Shown: one piece after another, positions 46,601-53,740 of the stretch
How the letters are laid out: the number at the start of each line of letters is the position of its first letter
Position numbering within the stretch: the stretch's first letter is position 1
Translations under genes and position numbers: made by a program
Notes under the pieces: generated by a model
Told to the model about the DNA's origin: nothing
The model's database searches: none
The model's input: only the letters and a program-made list of their open reading frames with translations
Origin: Lysobacterales bacterium
GTDB taxonomy: Bacteria; Pseudomonadota; Gammaproteobacteria; Xanthomonadales; Marinicellaceae
Assembly: GCA_026988115.1 (NCBI GenBank)
Contig: JALSLV010000030.1
Coordinates: 1 to 64,000 of the forward strand
Reading direction: 5' to 3'
Length of the DNA: 64,000 nt

Positions 46601-47304
46601 ACAACTGTTCGTTCTGCCACGTATTTCAACAAAAAAGCAACGCCAATAAACAACAACAACATCCCTGTTCTAACCAGTGAGTTACCACCAGTAAAATACC
46701 CAACGACTAAAGATTTAACCTTTTTAAAAGCAATTTCAACTGGTGATGGTTTCAGTATAATGGGTTTGGATTTTTCTTCTTCAATTGGGTTGATGATTGG
46801 TTCGTCTTGCGCTTGTGCCTTCTGGTTATTATCCTTTTCAACCTTATCCAACATCCATGGATTTCTGTCTTTAACACTTTCTTTGTGTTGTTCTTGATTA
46901 ACTTTGGGAATTGATTCTTCAATATGAGGATTCCCTGCTATTTTTTCAGCAAAGACATCAGTATCCCGTTTAGCGCCCTGTGATTGTGTATCAGTTGTTG
47001 GTGAATTTTCAGCAATAAGTTCTGCAATGATTAAGGATTCCATCTCATCGGAGTCATAATTTTTTTGCTTGTCAGCACGTTCTGCATCTTCCTTGAAAGT
47101 TTCATTCTCATCTTCTTGCCGAATACTTGTGCTATTAACGGCTTTATCTTTTAATTGTCCTTCAAGTTTAAATACCCTTGTTTTTAACTCGTATAATTGC
47201 CACAACAAGTAAGCAACAATTCCTCCAATTAAATAACCGTATCCTTCTTGGTTCATAGCTCCAAAAACAAAAAAACCAACAATAAACGCAATAACACTTT
47301 TCAT
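43645..47304 (-). CDS. DUF2339 family polytopic membrane protein
   Basis: A 1219-residue protein. An N-terminal membrane segment and a coiled-coil stretch (YELKTRVFKLEGQLKDKAVN) are followed by an acidic, low-complexity linker to about residue 190. More than twenty hydrophobic segments then fill the rest, including the conserved start GNSLVRTGMLLLFIGVAFLL. DUF2339 proteins are large putative membrane proteins of unknown function. It is coupled to the DUF3999 gene downstream. Confidence 0.9.
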   Translation of the reverse strand: MKSVIAFIVGFFVFGAMNQEGYGYLIGGIVAYLLWQLYELKTRVFKLEGQLKDKAVNSTSIRQEDENETFKEDAERADKQKNYDSDEMESLIIAELIAENSPTTDTQSQGAKRDTDVFAEKIAGNPHIEESIPKVNQEQHKESVKDRNPWMLDKVEKDNNQKAQAQDEPIINPIEEEKSKPIILKPSPVEIAFKKVKSLVVGYFTGGNSLVRTGMLLLFIGVAFLLKYVAERTVVPVEYRYIGISFACLVMLVLGWKLRKKRPGFALSLQGGGIGLLYLTLFAALRLHGLIAPHVVLFLLIGIVCISAMLAILQDSMALAVIGMIGGFAAPILTSTGHGSHVQLFSYYLLLNIGVFAISWFKSWRILNVIGFVATFGIGSLWGFKYYKPEYIISVEPFLIAYFLLYTFIAVLFAIKQPPKLKGINDGTIIFGTPLVGFALQAALMKDSEYGLAYSALALGVFYVVFAYIIKLMKKPYMKDLIESFVALGIGFATLAIPLGFDGRVTSAMWTAEGSALLWVGIRQLRLLPRLSGYGLTLLGMGAYFVEAKLSRALMPWLNADYIGALIIFISTAFIALYVRNHHQKLFKIERNLIAPLMCLLSVFWWVYGGMFEIHYHYSSNRLILSQLFLALSSFALLSIADKIKFKLVKKLSIVVSFLMLMVIVPYMPVVNLNDRMFLNISFIGLLTLSAYHLYLSWYWSFESRHKLPSSFSIMGLVYLVTGLCSWLYVWSMEIISYYPDNKFILLELFLAITAFLLLFTANKLKLNTHKLASALVTLLMILPVTEIPQSSQTLPVMANIPFIGLTIYSLTHLLMSWYWQSKVSPNSRSNPMQISNIMWFIGIIAWVFTGHHEIFTYLYGISVINLSLVFMSFSFVLWIVIAHKLNWKTMHYLSYVFTPYLFLMAYFIFSYQYKFHSNYGLFAWGLSVVVNYWILKIYDNNKMVFKRWYHLASLLLFAFIIVFEFSELIKHFFGSHTIWYHASPIVMTMLLSMGLFKIRNRKIWPFNAYSTSYFQHGLMLLFSITWLMLVAVNLAPAGQSTLISYLPIINLLDITGILFILFAWKVLSSRVLHLSHEVNKLAMISLPITAFVLLNASMLRVFHYWYGIDYNFNAMVSSFMVQSAFSILWSLTAVVLMVLASKKQWRIVWLTGLGLIVAVVVKLFLVDMSASGTIARIVAFLSVGLLLSLVGYFSPLPPDINKDKLKATVFEDQFKEEE

Positions 47305-47411
47305 AGAACAGTTCTTTAAAGATTAATAATTGATTCGATCATATAACAACTTCTGTTTTAAAAGAAAAGTAATTTGAAGAAGTAGCATATCTCAATACTT
47401 GAGGTTTAGTA

Positions 47412-47443
47412 AACCTGAATATTTCAAATGAAATATTCAGGTT
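47412..47443. repeat. Perfect 32-bp palindrome matching the IS1380-type end
   Basis: Arms AACCTGAATATTTCA and TGAAATATTCAGGTT around a central AA. There is no T-run on either side, so it is a poor terminator. Each arm contains the 13 bases that form the putative outer end of the IS1380-type element at 28070-28082. It lies between the amidohydrolase stop and the DUF2339 start. Confidence 0.8.
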
Positions 47444-47468
47444 AATAGATTCATCCTTATGCGAGTTA

Positions 47469-50400
47469 TTATTCAAAATAGAATTTTTCTCGCTTTACCT
47501 CATCAGGGAAAACTTGATTCATGGTGGCAGCATCATACAAACGACCGTTTTGCATCACTTGGTCAATTTTGTCCGAATTGCGAATATTATCTAAAGGATT
47601 TTTATTCAGAATAATTAAATCGGCCAGTTTTCCAACCTCAAGTGAGCCCAAATCTTTATCCATGCCAATGTATTTGGCTCCATCAATGGTGGCAGCTCGA
47701 ATAACATTGAGTGGCGACATGCCGCCTTGGGCAAACATCCACATTTCCCAATGCGCACCTAATCCTTCGCGTTGTCCGTGAGCTCCTAGCATCACTTTGA
47801 CCCCTGCTTTTTGCAGCTTGGTTGCCACTTGGGCATTCTTAATGTGGTTGTAATCTTCAATTGGGGCTTTGTCACGGCGCACGGAAACGGGTTCGAGGAT
47901 AAAACTCGGCACATATTTCGATAACAAAGGATGCTTCCAGACATCGGTGGTATCGTACCAGTATTTTTCTCCCCAAATGCCACCATATCCAACTATCAAA
48001 GTTGGTGTGTAAGCCGTTTGCGATTGTGACCAGAGTTGCACCACATCATCGTAAATCGCTGCCACAGGGATAGAATGCTCAATACCTGTGTGCCCATCGA
48101 CTATCATGTTGAGGTTGTGTTGCAATAACGAACCACCTTCAGGAACAACCATTAAATTGGTTTGACGAGCCGCTTCAATAACTTGTTGGCGTTGTTCACG
48201 GCGTGGTTGGTTGTAGGATTTTACCGAAAAAGCCCCAACATCTTGCATCCGTTGCAAGTGTCCAATAGCATCATCTAATGAATTAACTGGTGCGCTTATA
48301 AATTGGGTTGCACCATAAAGAATTGTGCCCGTTGAAAACGTGCGTGGTGCGACAATCACACCAGCTTGTTGCATTTCGGCAGCGGAAAATACCGCAGCGG
48401 TATCGGCTGATGGGTTATGTTCGGTGGTGACACCAAAAGCCAGATTGGCATAAGCGTGCCAATTGGTTTGTGGTGTGAGTTGGTTATTGGCATAGGGTCC
48501 ATGCCAATGCACATCGACAATACCAGGCATGATGGTTTTGCCTGTGACATCAATAGTTTTAGCACTTGATTGAATGTTTTCACCAATTTCTACAATGCGG
48601 TTATTTTTTATCAAAATATCGCCCTTTTCAATCACTTCATCGCCATTCATGGTGATGATACGTGCACCTTTTAATAAAACACTTGCTTGTGGAATATCGG
48701 CTTTGACAGCAAAATTGATTAATGTTGTTTGTGGTTTATTGTCTTTGTTGCCACCCAAATATTCAAATTTGTCTGCCAGTTTTTGTTGGTAAACAACGGG
48801 TCCTAACGCCCACGATAATTCGCTTGAATTATGCAGCCACGTCAAATAATTGCCTGCATTTTTGGAAAATTTTTGTAACGGTAAATTACTGGCTTTTGAA
48901 CCTGTTGAGATAAACTTGCCACTTTGGATAAATGGCGTGACATAGACTTGAAAATTTTGAATAAATGCCAACCATTTATTATCAGGCGAAACGCTATAAT
49001 TGCTTATCCACGTGCCTGAATAATGTTTTTCGCCTTTATTTCCCGATAAATCGGTGCTTTCTAGTTGGGTGGTGATGACTTCGCCTTTTTTGTCGGATGT
49101 GGTGAAGAATACCCGTTTTGAACTCTTGGCAAAGAATGGCTCTGAACCATTTTTAGTGATTAAACTGCGTTTGCCCGATTTACGGTTGATAACAAAAATT
49201 CCTTTATCCTGCGAATACAAAGGCGAAGTTAAATAACCACCACCAATGGCTTGAAAAACCACTGTTTTATTGTCGGCAGAAAGACTTGGATTGATGTAAT
49301 GCCCGGGTTTTTTAGTAATTTTTTTCGATTTTCCTGAAAGCGTAGCAATTTTTACTGCACCTAAGTCTTTATCATTCCATGTGACATAGACGATGCTTTT
49401 GCCATCGGGTGAAAATTTAGGGTACATTTCAAAGCTGCCTGTTTGTTTGGTTAGCCTTTTTGGCTTGCCGTTGGGCAATTTAACTGTATAAAGATAGCCA
49501 AGGGATTGAAACACCGCCATCTTGCCATCGGGTGATTTGTGTAACCAACGCAGCATTTTGGCAGTAAATTGTTCGGGTGCTGGATTGACCTTGACCTTAA
49601 CCGCTTTAGAAATTTTGCGGGTGTCATCCACCTGAAAAGGAATATCGGTGACTTTTTTAGTGGCAACATTTATGCGATGGATTTTACCTTTGGCATAAAA
49701 GACAATGTCTTTGCCGCCATTTGTCCAAGCAAAAGTGGGATAAACGCCATGGATTGCCCATGTTTCTTGCATATCGCGTTCTAAATTATCATAGATTGCA
49801 GTGAGTTTTCCGCTTTCTCGGTCTTGCAAAAATAGCGTTGATTGGTTACGAACCCGACGCACAAAGGCTAAGGTTTTGCCATCGGGTGAAGGCGTTGGAC
49901 GCACCGCACCGCCAGGCCCTGAAACCCATACTTCTATTGCCCCTGTTTTTAAATCAATCGCCTCAATATCATAAATCATATTGTGTGAGTCTTTGGAATA
50001 CTCAAAATATTTGCCCGGTGTGGCATCACGTGAGTACAAAACATACTTACCATCGGGGGTGAAAATTGGTTCGCCCAAGTCTTTTTGTTCATTGGGACGT
50101 TTGTTGAGTTGCACGCCATCGCCACCTGATTTGTGGTACATCCAGATTTCACCTGCTCCAATCGAGCGCATACCTGTAAAATGTTTCCTAGCGATAATGT
50201 ATTGCCCATCCATTGACCATGCGGGTTGATTAAGCAGTCGAAATTTTTCTTTAGTCACTTGTTTTTGGTTGGAACCATCGGTATTCATCGTCCAAATATT
50301 ATCCCCACCTCCTTGGTCGGTGGTAAAAGCGATGGATTTGCCATCAGGTGAAAACCTCGGTTGCATATCCCATGCCATTGAGTTGGTGATGTTGGTGGCT

Positions 50401-50636
50401 TTACCGCCAGTAATGGGCATGGTGTAAATATCACCCAGCAAATCAAATGTAATGCTGTTTCCCTGAGCATTAACATCCACGTTCATCCATGTGCCTGTGG
50501 ATGTTTTGATTGTAGCGAGTGTGGTTTCACCTGGAGGATTATTGACATCCCATTTAGGTTTTTCTTTATCAGTTTTATCTTCACTAAAAGAAGGGGAAGC
50601 AATTAAAAGTATTAACAACAGAATAAAATGTTTCAT
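47469..50636 (-). CDS. Exported amidohydrolase with N-terminal TolB-like beta-propeller
   Basis: A 1055-residue protein with signal peptide 1-18. Residues about 40-640 contain repeated TolB/WD40-like motifs (PRFSPDGKSIAFTTDQGG, PSPDGKTLAFVRR, PKFSPDGKSIVYVTWND). The C-terminal 400 residues form an amidohydrolase: the metal-binding start MPGIVDVHWHGPYANN, EHNPSADTAAVF, and the closing LADLIILNKNPLDNI. This two-part family acts on unknown, possibly peptide or cyclic amide, substrates in the periplasm or outside. It diverges from the methyltransferase gene. Confidence 0.88.
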   Translation of the reverse strand: MKHFILLLILLIASPSFSEDKTDKEKPKWDVNNPPGETTLATIKTSTGTWMNVDVNAQGNSITFDLLGDIYTMPITGGKATNITNSMAWDMQPRFSPDGKSIAFTTDQGGGDNIWTMNTDGSNQKQVTKEKFRLLNQPAWSMDGQYIIARKHFTGMRSIGAGEIWMYHKSGGDGVQLNKRPNEQKDLGEPIFTPDGKYVLYSRDATPGKYFEYSKDSHNMIYDIEAIDLKTGAIEVWVSGPGGAVRPTPSPDGKTLAFVRRVRNQSTLFLQDRESGKLTAIYDNLERDMQETWAIHGVYPTFAWTNGGKDIVFYAKGKIHRINVATKKVTDIPFQVDDTRKISKAVKVKVNPAPEQFTAKMLRWLHKSPDGKMAVFQSLGYLYTVKLPNGKPKRLTKQTGSFEMYPKFSPDGKSIVYVTWNDKDLGAVKIATLSGKSKKITKKPGHYINPSLSADNKTVVFQAIGGGYLTSPLYSQDKGIFVINRKSGKRSLITKNGSEPFFAKSSKRVFFTTSDKKGEVITTQLESTDLSGNKGEKHYSGTWISNYSVSPDNKWLAFIQNFQVYVTPFIQSGKFISTGSKASNLPLQKFSKNAGNYLTWLHNSSELSWALGPVVYQQKLADKFEYLGGNKDNKPQTTLINFAVKADIPQASVLLKGARIITMNGDEVIEKGDILIKNNRIVEIGENIQSSAKTIDVTGKTIMPGIVDVHWHGPYANNQLTPQTNWHAYANLAFGVTTEHNPSADTAAVFSAAEMQQAGVIVAPRTFSTGTILYGATQFISAPVNSLDDAIGHLQRMQDVGAFSVKSYNQPRREQRQQVIEAARQTNLMVVPEGGSLLQHNLNMIVDGHTGIEHSIPVAAIYDDVVQLWSQSQTAYTPTLIVGYGGIWGEKYWYDTTDVWKHPLLSKYVPSFILEPVSVRRDKAPIEDYNHIKNAQVATKLQKAGVKVMLGAHGQREGLGAHWEMWMFAQGGMSPLNVIRAATIDGAKYIGMDKDLGSLEVGKLADLIILNKNPLDNIRNSDKIDQVMQNGRLYDAATMNQVFPDEVKREKFYFE

Positions 50637-50679
50637 AGCTATGGTATCATTGAAATTTATTAGCCGATAATTTTATCAC

Positions 50680-51312
50680 ATGAGCTGTCCATTATGTTTG
50701 AATAAAACCATTGATTTTTATCATCAGGATAATCAACGAGATTATTGGCAATGTGTGCAGTGTGAATTGGTGTTTGTGAAACTAGAGTTTCAGCTTAACT
50801 CCCAACAAGAAAAGGACATTTATGATTTGCACCAAAACAACCCAAATGATTTAGGTTATCGAACTTTTTTGAATAAATTACTTATTCCTTTACAAAAAAA
50901 ACTACCAAAAGATGCCAAAGGCTTAGATTTTGGTAGTGGTCCAGGTCCTGCAATTTCGGTCATGTTTGGAGAACAAGGTATCTCTGTTGAAAATTATGAT
51001 ATTTACTATGACAATCACCCTGAATTATTACAAAAGGAATATGATTTTATCACTTGCACAGAAGTGGTTGAACATTTGTATAACCCACACGAAGTCTTCT
51101 CGCAATTAACTGCAATGCTTAAATCAGGTGGTTTACTTGGAATAATGACGAAAAGAGTCATTAATAAAGAAAAGTTTCGCAACTGGCATTATAAAAATGA
51201 CCCAACACATGTGTGTTTTTATAGCGATGAAACCTTTGAGTTTATAGCAAAGCAGTGGAATTTTATATTAGAGTTTGTATCAGAAGATACTTTGATTTTG
51301 GAGAAAATTTAA
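50680..51312 (+). CDS. Class I SAM-dependent methyltransferase with N-terminal zinc-ribbon-like motif
   Basis: A 210-residue protein. The N-terminus has two CxxC pairs (CPLC and CVQC, residues 3-6 and 27-30) as in zinc ribbons. The SAM-binding motif I is GLDFGSGPGPAISVM (about 85-99), then TCTEVVEHLYNPHEVF as motif II-like. It belongs to the methyltransf_23 group; the substrate is unknown. The start ATG lies 43 bases from the divergent amidohydrolase start, and a strong terminator follows at once. Confidence 0.88.
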   Translation: MSCPLCLNKTIDFYHQDNQRDYWQCVQCELVFVKLEFQLNSQQEKDIYDLHQNNPNDLGYRTFLNKLLIPLQKKLPKDAKGLDFGSGPGPAISVMFGEQGISVENYDIYYDNHPELLQKEYDFITCTEVVEHLYNPHEVFSQLTAMLKSGGLLGIMTKRVINKEKFRNWHYKNDPTHVCFYSDETFEFIAKQWNFILEFVSEDTLILEKI

Positions 51313-51314
51313 GC

Positions 51315-51343
51315 AAAAAAAAGAGCAACTCAGTTGCTCTTTT
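51315..51343 (+). terminator. Rho-independent terminator, copy 1
   Basis: A-rich run then AAGAGCAACTCAGTTGCTCT and TTT, beginning 3 bases after the methyltransferase stop. The same hairpin with the same flanking A-run is repeated at 51624-51653 next to cspA. Confidence 0.9.
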
Positions 51344-51348
51344 AGAGA

Positions 51349-51567
51349 ACATGGCTGTGCACTTAACTCCTGTTTCATACACTGTAAGTTTATTTTCTTT
51401 ATATAATACAACAGGTTATAAAATATTAAATAAATAACTGTTATTTTGGGTTGTTGACTTTAGTCAACGCTCTTAAAAGGTTGGCTAAAGCCAACAACCC
51501 TAATGAATATAAATTATTTGTTCGGTACATTGAAAGTGTGAAACAGGAAAATAGTGCACAGCCATGT
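51349..51567. mobile_element. 219-bp MITE with terminal inverted repeats and TAGAGA target duplication
   Basis: Both ends read ACATGGCTGTGCACT inward, followed by similar TCCTGTTTCA blocks, so the terminal inverted repeats are about 30 bases. A 6-base direct repeat TAGAGA flanks it (51343-51348 and 51568-51573). The interior holds two opposed hairpins, GTTGACTTTAGTCAAC and GTTGGCTAAAGCCAAC. No coding capacity. It has split or separated two copies of a terminator hairpin. Confidence 0.85.
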
Positions 51568-51623
51568 TAGAGAATCCAGTGGAAATGAATTGGCGGTGTG
51601 GATTAAGACTTAAAATATCTAGA

Positions 51624-51653
51624 ACAAAAAAAAGAGCAACTCAGTTGCTCTTT
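51624..51653 (-). terminator. Rho-independent terminator, copy 2 (cspA)
   Basis: AAGAGCAACTCAGTTGCTCT flanked by an A-run and a TTT-run, 27 bases beyond the cspA stop. The A-run on its left becomes a strong U-run for the minus-strand transcript, so it terminates cspA well. It is near identical to 51315-51343. Confidence 0.9.
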
Positions 51654-51679
51654 CTTCGAATTATTGTGTAAATTTATAT

Positions 51680-51886
51680 TTATACAACAGTTACATTTGC
51701 AGCTTGAGGACCTTTTTGGCCGTCTTCTACGTCAAATTCAACCGCTTGTCCATCAGACAAAGTTTTGAATCCATCACTTGCAATAGCTTTGAAATGTACG
51801 AATACATCGCTGCCGCCTTCACGTTCGATAAAACCGAAACCTTTCTTCTCATCAAACCATTTTACTGTACCAGTAGTCTTACTCAT
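51680..51886 (-). CDS. cspA: Cold-shock protein (CspA family)
   Basis: A 68-residue cold-shock domain protein, full length. RNP1 is KGFGFIE and RNP2 is DVFVHF, the RNA/ssDNA-binding surfaces. GGAG lies about 9 bases before the ATG. The upstream leader (51887 to about 52000) is long and can fold, for example around the AACTCACTTTTGAGTT hairpin at about 51929-51944, as in cold-regulated csp mRNAs; I cannot prove a cold box. Which CspA paralogue it is cannot be decided here. Confidence 0.95.
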   Translation of the reverse strand: MSKTTGTVKWFDEKKGFGFIEREGGSDVFVHFKAIASDGFKTLSDGQAVEFDVEDGQKGPQAANVTVV

Positions 51887-52263
51887 TTGGAAATCTCCAT
51901 TAAAATTTTAAATCTATAGCTAACTCAAAAGTGAGTTAACTTGTTGTTGCTGTGAAATCTGGAACTTACTTACGTGGAACTGTTGAATGAAACTAAAGAG
52001 ACATTAAAATCGTATAAACATAAATAGTAGCTGTTCGTCTTACCAGCCATTGCATTTTACCCGATTTAAACACGATAACCACGTTAAAAAGTGAAATAAA
52101 TAGATAATTGTTATGAAATAAGCCAAATAAGGCGTATTTTTCACCTCAATTTATGAAATAGTGTGGTTTTAAAAACCATTATTATTGGCTTTATTAAGGA
52201 TTTAACTTCACAGGATTCATTTATTTGTGGGTTTTAAGCAATAAAAACTTTAAAATAGCACGA
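51887..52263. other. Gene-free region between cspA and the Fe-S scaffold gene
   Basis: It holds the cspA leader with a small hairpin, then AT-rich sequence leading to the gene at 52264. No additional gene or repeat recognised. Confidence 0.5.
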
Positions 52264-52707
52264 ATGGATATCAAGCAACTTTATAAAAAAACAATTTTAG
52301 AACATAACCGTAATCCGCGCAATTATGGCACACCTGAATCTTTTACTCATAAGGCAGAAGGATTAAACGCGATTTGTGGTGATCAGGTGTTTGTTTTTAT
52401 TAAAGTTGAACAGGGCGTGATTACGCAAATGAATTTTGATGGGGAAAGTTGTGCGATTTCTACCGCTTCCTCTTCGTTGATGACGGAGTTTTTGAAGGGT
52501 AAAACAGTGGATGAAGCTAAAGGTTTGTTTGCTGATTTTTGTCAATTAATGGATAAAAAGTCATCTGTTGAGTCAATTGATTCTTTGGGTGAAGTTAATA
52601 ATATGGCGGGAGTTAAAAAATTTCCTGCTCGGATTAAGTCCGCAACATTGTGCTGGCACGCCATGAACGCAGCTTTGCTGGGTAATGAAACGGCAACTAC
52701 TGAATAG
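52264..52707 (+). CDS. sufU: SufU/NifU-like iron-sulfur cluster scaffold protein
   Basis: About 147 residues from the ATG at 52264 (MDIKQLYKKTILEHNRNPRN). Three conserved cysteines appear in the expected contexts: NAICGDQV, GESCAISTASSSLMTEF and SATLCWHAMNAAL. The insertion between the second and third cysteines matches SufU more than IscU. It would accept sulfur from a SufS-type desulfurase. The usual sufBCDS genes are not next to it in this window. I preferred the inner ATG over the longer frame at 52225. Confidence 0.88.
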   Translation: MDIKQLYKKTILEHNRNPRNYGTPESFTHKAEGLNAICGDQVFVFIKVEQGVITQMNFDGESCAISTASSSLMTEFLKGKTVDEAKGLFADFCQLMDKKSSVESIDSLGEVNNMAGVKKFPARIKSATLCWHAMNAALLGNETATTE

Positions 52708-52721
52708 TTACAGCACCGCGC

Positions 52722-53555
52722 TCATTCAAACCCATCTGAAAATACACTTTGCTGGATAACATGAATAATCCCTGTTGAGCTTGAGTGAGTGGCACAATGA
52801 AAGGGGATTTCTTGTGGGTTGTCAAAACGCACATAAATATTCCATGGGAATCCAGTTGGGTTTGATGAGGTGTTGTTGGTGCCATCACCATCACAACCAA
52901 TAGCACAAATTAAACTGTTGTCATCGGCAACAAAATTATGCGAACCGCCATCATTAAGCATGTTGATTATTTCTCCAACTTGAATGGTCAAATCCATGGG
53001 ATTAAATTGATTGCTAGTGGTTGCATGCAATTCATGAACAGGCACAGAAGTTGGTTCAACAACAGTCACAGAACCTTGCATGCCAAATCCAACATGAGGT
53101 TCACAGATATAACTGACAAAGCCAACCTTTCTAAAGGTGACTTCACTGACCCATAGATTGGTTGAAGGATTGCCGTTTCCTCCTTCTCCATCACAGCCGT
53201 TGGCACAACGGAAGCTGTTATCTTGTGCTTTAACATTGTGTCCTCCACCCGTATTTATCCAACGAACGGTGTCTCCCGCTTCAATCTGAATGTTGGCAGG
53301 GGTAAAGACGTTGCTCGAAACCATCACCTCATGAATGGTTGCAAAGCTTGGCAGGCTAAATAACAAGACTAGGAGCTTGCCCAAGAATAGGAATCGTGAT
53401 GAAAAGAAGTTGGGTTTAGGGCGATTTATCGCTTTTTTGAGAAGAATAGCACGGCTATTTGCCGAGAAAAAGCGGAAAATAGCACAAATCCAGCTTTTCT
53501 GTAATAGATTATCTGTTCTCGGGTAAGCTCCTAGGGCGTAGTTAATATTTTTCAT
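52722..53555 (-). CDS. Exported two-domain cupredoxin with DGFE tail; signal peptide split by a mobile repeat
   Basis: 277 residues from the ATG at 53555. Two plastocyanin-like domains follow the leader. Domain 1 shows copper ligands in GGGHNVKA, YICEPHVGFGM (His, Cys, His, Met). Domain 2 has GGSHNFVA and PFHCATHSS, without an obvious Met. Each domain has a C-x-x-GCDG-x-G loop (FRCANGCDGEG and LICAIGCDGDG). The protein ends SVFSDGFE, the tail shared with other exported proteins here. Codons for about residues 9-62 derive from the repeat at 53369-53534; without it the leader reads MKNINYALVLLFSLPSFA, a standard signal peptide. Confidence 0.85.
   Translation of the reverse strand: MKNINYALGAYPRTDNLLQKSWICAIFRFFSANSRAILLKKAINRPKPNFFSSRFLFLGKLLVLLFSLPSFATIHEVMVSSNVFTPANIQIEAGDTVRWINTGGGHNVKAQDNSFRCANGCDGEGGNGNPSTNLWVSEVTFRKVGFVSYICEPHVGFGMQGSVTVVEPTSVPVHELHATTSNQFNPMDLTIQVGEIINMLNDGGSHNFVADDNSLICAIGCDGDGTNNTSSNPTGFPWNIYVRFDNPQEIPFHCATHSSSTGIIHVIQQSVFSDGFE
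53369..53534. mobile_element. MITE-like element, copy 2, inserted in frame in the cupredoxin gene
   Basis: Inverted ends CTAGGAGCTTGCCCAAGAAT and, from the other side, CTAGGAGCTTACCCGAGAAC. The flanking CTAG (53369-53372 and 53531-53534) looks like a target duplication. The interior AGAATAGCACGGCTATTTG and AAATCCAGCTTTTC match copy 1 at 999-1167. Net insertion is 162 bp, that is 54 codons, so the host frame is kept. Confidence 0.85.
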
Positions 53556-53740
53556 GTCGCAACTATAACTCAAGTAATTGTAAAGAATTGTTAATTAACC
53601 ACTGTATTTGTAAGGTTTGCAGCAAACTGTGACTGTATTCGCATAATTCAAACTGTTTTTTGTTAGCATAAGTCAACAAATAGTGTTTTAGATATGAAAT
53701 AAACTAATTTCACGTCTTTTATTATAAAAGAGGAATACCT

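Noticed and set aside
47412-47443. Rho-independent terminator of the amidohydrolase gene
   Set aside because: The stem is perfect but no T-run follows on either strand; the match to IS1380-type ends explains it better.
53640-53740. ECF promoter upstream of the first DUF1800 gene
   Set aside because: A GAAATAA and a CGTCTT occur but with a 10-base spacer, unlike the 15 bases of the two good promoters.
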